The position numbers and the translations under genes are program-made. This document shows positions 6,413 to 9,528 of a stretch of 9,528 bases of DNA, one piece after another. A model generated the notes under the pieces. It saw only the letters and a program-made list of their open reading frames with translations, did no database searches and was not told the origin of the DNA. Source of the DNA: DATKYK01 sp034430255 (GTDB lineage Bacteria; Chloroflexota; Dehalococcoidia; E44-bin15); contig DAOUEU010000121.1 of assembly GCA_034430255.1 (NCBI GenBank), positions 1 to 9,528 of the forward strand, given 5' to 3'. Within the stretch, counting starts at the first letter, position 1. Each line of letters starts with the position of its first letter.

Positions 6413-6721
6413 ATGCCCACTAGAAAGCCCGCAAGATCATCGAAAGGAAAAGAACGGGGCGGGGGCAGGAGGTTTTTCCCCAAGCGCAAGGTCTGCTCCT
6501 TCTGCGTTGCTCATGTTGAAACTATCGATTACAAGGATCCCGTCATGCTCCGTCGCTATATATCGGACCGGGGAAAGATAGAGCCACGTCGCCGTACCGG
6601 CACATGTGCAAAGCACCAAAGGGCTTTAGCCATGGCGATAAAGCGGGCGCGGCATCTGGCGCTACTACCATTTACCCCAGCCCACATTCACCAGGCCAGC
6701 AGCACGGGCTCACGAGAATAA
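6413..6721 (+). CDS. rpsR: 30S ribosomal protein S18, zinc-binding form
   Basis: The 102-residue protein has the S18 core: VETIDYKDPVMLRRYISDRG, KIEPRRRTGTCAKHQR and ARHLALLPFT. The cysteine pair CSFC near residue 30 plus the CAKH later give the four potential zinc ligands of the 'C+' S18 type, whereas many S18 proteins have lost them. A basic N-terminal tail rich in lysine, arginine and glycine precedes the core, and about 14 extra residues follow the usual LLPFT ending. S18 forms a dimer with S6 in the small subunit. A purine-rich AGAGAGGA lies about ten bases before the ATG. It is the last gene of the rpsF operon. Confidence 0.96.
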   Translation: MPTRKPARSSKGKERGGGRRFFPKRKVCSFCVAHVETIDYKDPVMLRRYISDRGKIEPRRRTGTCAKHQRALAMAIKRARHLALLPFTPAHIHQASSTGSRE

Positions 6722-6774
6722 CGCTTTCCCACTATCCAAACCCCCTTTCCAGCTTCGAAAGCCATCGAGAGCGC

Positions 6775-6780
6775 TATATT
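6775..6780 (+). promoter_or_regulatory. Possible -10 box immediately before the foldase gene
   Basis: TATATT ends seven bases before the ATG at 6788, and no ribosome binding site lies between them. If it is used, the transcript would start at or next to the ATG and be leaderless. No good -35 sequence is visible at the right distance, so this is tentative; the gene may instead be reached by readthrough from rpsR. Confidence 0.3.
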
Positions 6781-6787
6781 ACGAAAA

Positions 6788-7780
6788 ATGGCGAAAAAAG
6801 AGAAGGCGACACCAGGACGGGAGGTCACCAAGCGTCGCCTGGCGCGATGGCAACGAGAGAGGCGCAGGCGACGTATCATTATTACCGCAGGCACACTGGT
6901 AATTGCCCTAGTCCTTGCGATCATAGGCTATGGATTCTATGCCACTAGCATCGCCCCGGGAAGGGAGCTGGTCACCACAGTAGGAGGTAGGGATTTTAAC
7001 ACGGATGACTACGTAAGGACGCTGCGTCTATATCCCCCTTCAGCAGATTCTGTCAATCCTCCCCTTGAAACATTAGAGGCTTTAGAGGATATAGAGATTT
7101 TGTGGCAGGGCGCCGCGTATTTCAACTTCATCATCACCGATAATGATGTCACTCAAGGGATCAGGGACATGATCGAAGAGGAAAAAGGGAAACCGCTTAC
7201 CGATGACGAGTTCGAAGAGATATACCAGCAGTTGCTCAGCAGCATTGAGCTTTCGGAAGATGAATATCGAGAGGTAGTGAAGACAGGACTAATACAAGAT
7301 AAACTGAGCGACTATTTTCTGGATCAGTCTCTGCAATCCGCCGAGCAGGTTCATGTGGAGGCGATACTGGGAGTCACCGAGGAGGTGGCAGCGGAGGTGA
7401 TGGGGAACCTGTCTGAAGGTGAGGACTTCGCCTCCATAGCAGCGAGGTTAGGGGGTGGCGACCTGGGTTGGCTGCCACGGGGGATAATGGGCGAGGAGTT
7501 TGACGATGTTGCCTTCGACCCTGACCTTGCTCTCAATATTGTGTGTGAGCCCTTCTCAACTGCTAATGGCTACTACATAATCAGGGTCTTGGAGCAGGAG
7601 AAAAATAGGGCAATCGACGAGGTGATGCGGGATCAGCTTGCAGCCATTGCGTTTTCTAGCTGGCTTGAGGATGAGAGAGAGAGTAAGGTAGAGCGCAGCT
7701 GGAAGTATGATCCAGACAACTCAGAATATGCAGAGAATTTACAGGACCTCTATGAGTGGGCCCTGGACGAAATCGGTTAG
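6788..7780 (+). CDS. Membrane-anchored parvulin-type peptidyl-prolyl isomerase (SurA/PrsA-like)
   Basis: The 330-residue protein starts with a highly basic cytoplasmic segment (about residues 1-29, many arginines and lysines), then one hydrophobic helix at about 30-51 that should act as an uncleaved signal anchor. This leaves the rest outside the membrane; there is no lipobox cysteine. Residues about 60-185 form an acidic helical SurA_N-like chaperone region. Residues about 188-272 are a PpiC rotamase domain, with HVEAILGVTEEVAAEV, GEDFASIAARL, GGDLGWLPRG and ANGYYIIRVLE. Such proteins speed proline isomerisation and folding of exported proteins. The C-terminal tail after residue 275 is acidic and aromatic. 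No ribosome binding site is seen before the ATG. The fold assignment is firm; its client proteins are unknown. Sixty-six bases separate it from rpsR, and only 15 bases from hom. Confidence 0.88.
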   Translation: MAKKEKATPGREVTKRRLARWQRERRRRRIIITAGTLVIALVLAIIGYGFYATSIAPGRELVTTVGGRDFNTDDYVRTLRLYPPSADSVNPPLETLEALEDIEILWQGAAYFNFIITDNDVTQGIRDMIEEEKGKPLTDDEFEEIYQQLLSSIELSEDEYREVVKTGLIQDKLSDYFLDQSLQSAEQVHVEAILGVTEEVAAEVMGNLSEGEDFASIAARLGGGDLGWLPRGIMGEEFDDVAFDPDLALNIVCEPFSTANGYYIIRVLEQEKNRAIDEVMRDQLAAIAFSSWLEDERESKVERSWKYDPDNSEYAENLQDLYEWALDEIG

Positions 7781-7795
7781 CGGAGGAGCCGACAA

Positions 7796-9094
7796 TTGGC
7801 TAAAAAGGGGAGCATCGGCATCGGACTCTTGGGGCTGGGTGTAATAGGCAGCGGTGTGGCACGTGCGCTATCGGAGCGGGCGAAGGCTCTCGATGCCCAG
7901 GTGGGCTGCCCGCTACGGCTGAAGAAGATAGCGGAGAAAGACCTGGCCAAGGCACGCGCTTCTAAGATGGACCCCGATCTCTTCACCACCGACCCTGCAG
8001 AGGTTATAGCCGACCCGGAGATAGATATAGTAATCGAGGTTATCGGCGGCGAGCACCCCGCCATGGAGTTTATCAACGAGGCCCTGAGTAGGGGTAAATA
8101 TGTGGTCACCTCCAATAAGGAGGTGATGGCAAAGCACTTCCCCGAGTTCCTCTCCCTGGCCAAAGAGAAGGGAGTGGATATTCTCTACGAGGCCAGTGTA
8201 GGCGGGGGCATCCCCCTGATCGCCCCTTTCAAGCAGGACCTTTCAGCCAATAATATCTCGACTATTTGCGCCATCATTAATGGTACCACCAACTACATCC
8301 TTACCAGGATGGCATCCGAGGGGATCGATTTCTCCTCCGCGCTGAAGGAGGCGCAACAGCTAGGCTACGCCGAAGCCGACCCGACAAACGACATCGAAGG
8401 GATAGACGCGGCCTATAAGCTCGTCATCCTTGCCGCCCTCGCCTTTCATGTCCAGGTGCGGCCCGATGATGTCTACCGGGAGGGCATTTCCCGTCTCTCA
8501 TACCGCGACTTCCGCTATGCAAAGGAACTGGGCTACGAGATAAAGCTCCTCGCCATCGCCAAAGAGCAGGATGGTGCCGTTGAGGTTCGGGTCCACCCCG
8601 TTTTCCTTCCCTGTGACCTCCTCCTGGCCAAGGTGGACGGCGTCTACAATGCGGTTCAGGTAGAGGGCGACCTGGTGGGACGAGTGCTGTTCTACGGGCA
8701 AGGGGCCGGCCCCTCTCCCACCTCAAGCGCCGTGATCGCCGATGTGATCGATGTGGCACAGCGGATAAGCAGCGGGGTGCGTATCACCCCCACACTCCAA
8801 TTCGACCCCACAAAGCGGATCAAGCCCATCTCCGAGATCGAGACCCGGTACTATCTCAGGATGGGCACTGTCGACCGACCCGGCGTGCTGGCCAAGATCT
8901 CCAAGGTAATGGCTGATAACCAAATTAGCATCTCATCGGTTATTCAAAAGGAGAGCGATATCTCAGCTGATGTGGCGGAGATCGTGCTCATGACCTACCC
9001 GGCAAATGAGCAGGCGATGCAGCAGGCGATGGGGGAGATCGAACGGCTCGACGTAGTGCGTGAGATCTCGAACTTCGTCCGTGTAGAGGACTAA
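7796..9094 (+). CDS. hom: Homoserine dehydrogenase with C-terminal ACT domain
   Basis: The enzyme reduces aspartate semialdehyde to homoserine with NAD(P)H, the branch step toward threonine and methionine. The 432 residues contain an N-terminal Rossmann domain with GLGVIGSG (residues 13-20), VTSNKEVMA with the conserved lysine 108, YEASVGGGIPL, INGTTNYILTRM, and the catalytic block EADPTNDIEGIDAAYKL with D204 and K208 at the spacing of the known Asp/Lys pair. An ACT domain (about 350-425, VDRPGVLAKISKVMADN) probably binds an amino acid such as threonine for feedback control; this is known for the family but not shown here. The length matches the ACT-containing bacterial class. The start is TTG at 7796 with GGAGGA (7782-7787) eight bases upstream. 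The short gap after the foldase gene suggests shared transcription. Confidence 0.96.
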   Translation: MAKKGSIGIGLLGLGVIGSGVARALSERAKALDAQVGCPLRLKKIAEKDLAKARASKMDPDLFTTDPAEVIADPEIDIVIEVIGGEHPAMEFINEALSRGKYVVTSNKEVMAKHFPEFLSLAKEKGVDILYEASVGGGIPLIAPFKQDLSANNISTICAIINGTTNYILTRMASEGIDFSSALKEAQQLGYAEADPTNDIEGIDAAYKLVILAALAFHVQVRPDDVYREGISRLSYRDFRYAKELGYEIKLLAIAKEQDGAVEVRVHPVFLPCDLLLAKVDGVYNAVQVEGDLVGRVLFYGQGAGPSPTSSAVIADVIDVAQRISSGVRITPTLQFDPTKRIKPISEIETRYYLRMGTVDRPGVLAKISKVMADNQISISSVIQKESDISADVAEIVLMTYPANEQAMQQAMGEIERLDVVREISNFVRVED

Positions 9095-9173
9095 AGGGCT
9101 ACGCCCACATAGTTTAAATGGGTCAGCATATTAGATACAGTTTCCTATAGAAATAATTCAAAAGGTGGAAAAA

Positions 9174-9528
9174 ATGGGCTATCTTTCCCCTCTTCTGGCA
9201 GTCAGGAATATGAAGGAGACGATTGAATTCTATAAGAATACCCTTGGATTCAAGATGGGGATGGCTTTCCCCAATGCGGACAACCCGGAATATGCCGACC
9301 TTTCAAAGGACGGGATGGTGCTGATGTTTATACCTGCTAAAGGCCACGGCATTGGCATTGAGGAAAAGCTGGGCATCGGTGTGCACCTGTATATGGAGAT
9401 CGATGGCGACATCGATGAGTATTATGCTGAATTGAAGAGTAAGGGCGTCAAAATCGTAGCTGATATCAAGGACGAACCCTTTGGCGTCAGGGACTTCACC
9501 ATTGAAGATATCAATGGCAAAGGGTTCG
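9174..9528 (+). CDS. Glyoxalase/VOC superfamily protein, 3' end cut by window
   Basis: The frame is open from ATG at 9174 to the window edge, giving 118 residues. AAAGGTGG at 9161-9168 provides a ribosome binding site about five bases upstream. The start YLSPLLAVRNMKETIEFYK, then LGFKMG, a middle DLSKDGMVLMF strand, VHLYMEID and the ending DFTIEDINGKGF are the repeating beta-alpha-beta-beta-beta pattern of vicinal oxygen chelate proteins (glyoxalase I, bleomycin-resistance and dioxygenase relatives). In these, the HLYMEI-type strand and the final DxxG-F region line a metal or ligand site. The candidate metal-site histidine is in GVHLY, but the full ligand set cannot be judged because the end is missing. 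The substrate is unknown; many such small proteins have no assigned role. The 79-base gap after hom has no clear terminator or promoter. Confidence 0.85.
   Translation, partial: MGYLSPLLAVRNMKETIEFYKNTLGFKMGMAFPNADNPEYADLSKDGMVLMFIPAKGHGIGIEEKLGIGVHLYMEIDGDIDEYYAELKSKGVKIVADIKDEPFGVRDFTIEDINGKGF

Noticed and set aside
6604..6948. Open frame of 114 codons overlapping rpsR and the foldase gene
   Set aside because: It lies out of frame across two well-supported genes, has low-complexity composition and no recognisable motif.
8424..8759. Antisense open frame of 111 codons inside hom
   Set aside because: It is rich in arginine, proline and glycine, as expected from the reverse strand of a GC-biased gene; hom is fully conserved through this stretch.
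9096..9106. GGGC-TAC-GCCC hairpin as a terminator after hom
   Set aside because: It has only four base pairs and a three-base loop with no T-run after it, so it is too weak to call.
1..9528. A new defence, mobile or CRISPR-type system
   Set aside because: No spaced repeats, transposase, integrase, nuclease, toxin-antitoxin pair or attachment site was seen; nearly all genes are core metabolism or ribosomal.

Overview
The window is a run of mostly housekeeping genes, all on the + strand, from what looks like an anaerobic bacterium. The base composition is moderately GC-rich, four of the nine gene starts inside the window are TTG or GTG, and a tungsten-type aldehyde oxidoreductase-family enzyme sits beside ordinary biosynthetic genes. 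That mix fits an uncultured Chloroflexota (Dehalococcoidia-like) lineage. This placement is an inference from gene content and protein style, not something a marker in the window proves.

Layout. Bases 1-1930 hold most of an aldehyde:ferredoxin oxidoreductase-family gene whose start lies before the window. A short gap carries a stem-loop and a good sigma70-type promoter, followed by a 70-residue zinc-ribbon protein (2089-2301). Next come comF (2359-3066) and, overlapping it by 8 bases, a 364-residue protein with nucleotidyltransferase-like features but no assigned function (3059-4153). Just past its stop lies an in-frame, diverged second copy of its last codons. A second strong promoter precedes glyA (4339-5604). 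A third, with an extended -10, overlaps the glyA stop and drives the classic rpsF-ssb-rpsR operon (5679-6721). A membrane-anchored parvulin-type foldase follows (6788-7780), then homoserine dehydrogenase with a C-terminal ACT domain (7796-9094). The window ends inside a small glyoxalase/VOC-family gene (9174 onward).

How the genes fit together. rpsF, ssb and rpsR are a translation/replication unit with tight spacing and Shine-Dalgarno sites. glyA and hom belong to one-carbon/glycine and aspartate-family amino acid metabolism, but they are separated by the ribosomal operon and need not be co-regulated. No gap exceeds 300 bases. No tRNA, rRNA, CRISPR array, insertion sequence or attachment site was seen.

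I see no evidence for a new multi-gene system. The points most worth checking are the oxidoreductase that lacks one usual cluster cysteine, the duplicated 3' tail after the 364-residue gene, and a palindrome that joins the rpsF promoter to the rpsF ribosome binding site.
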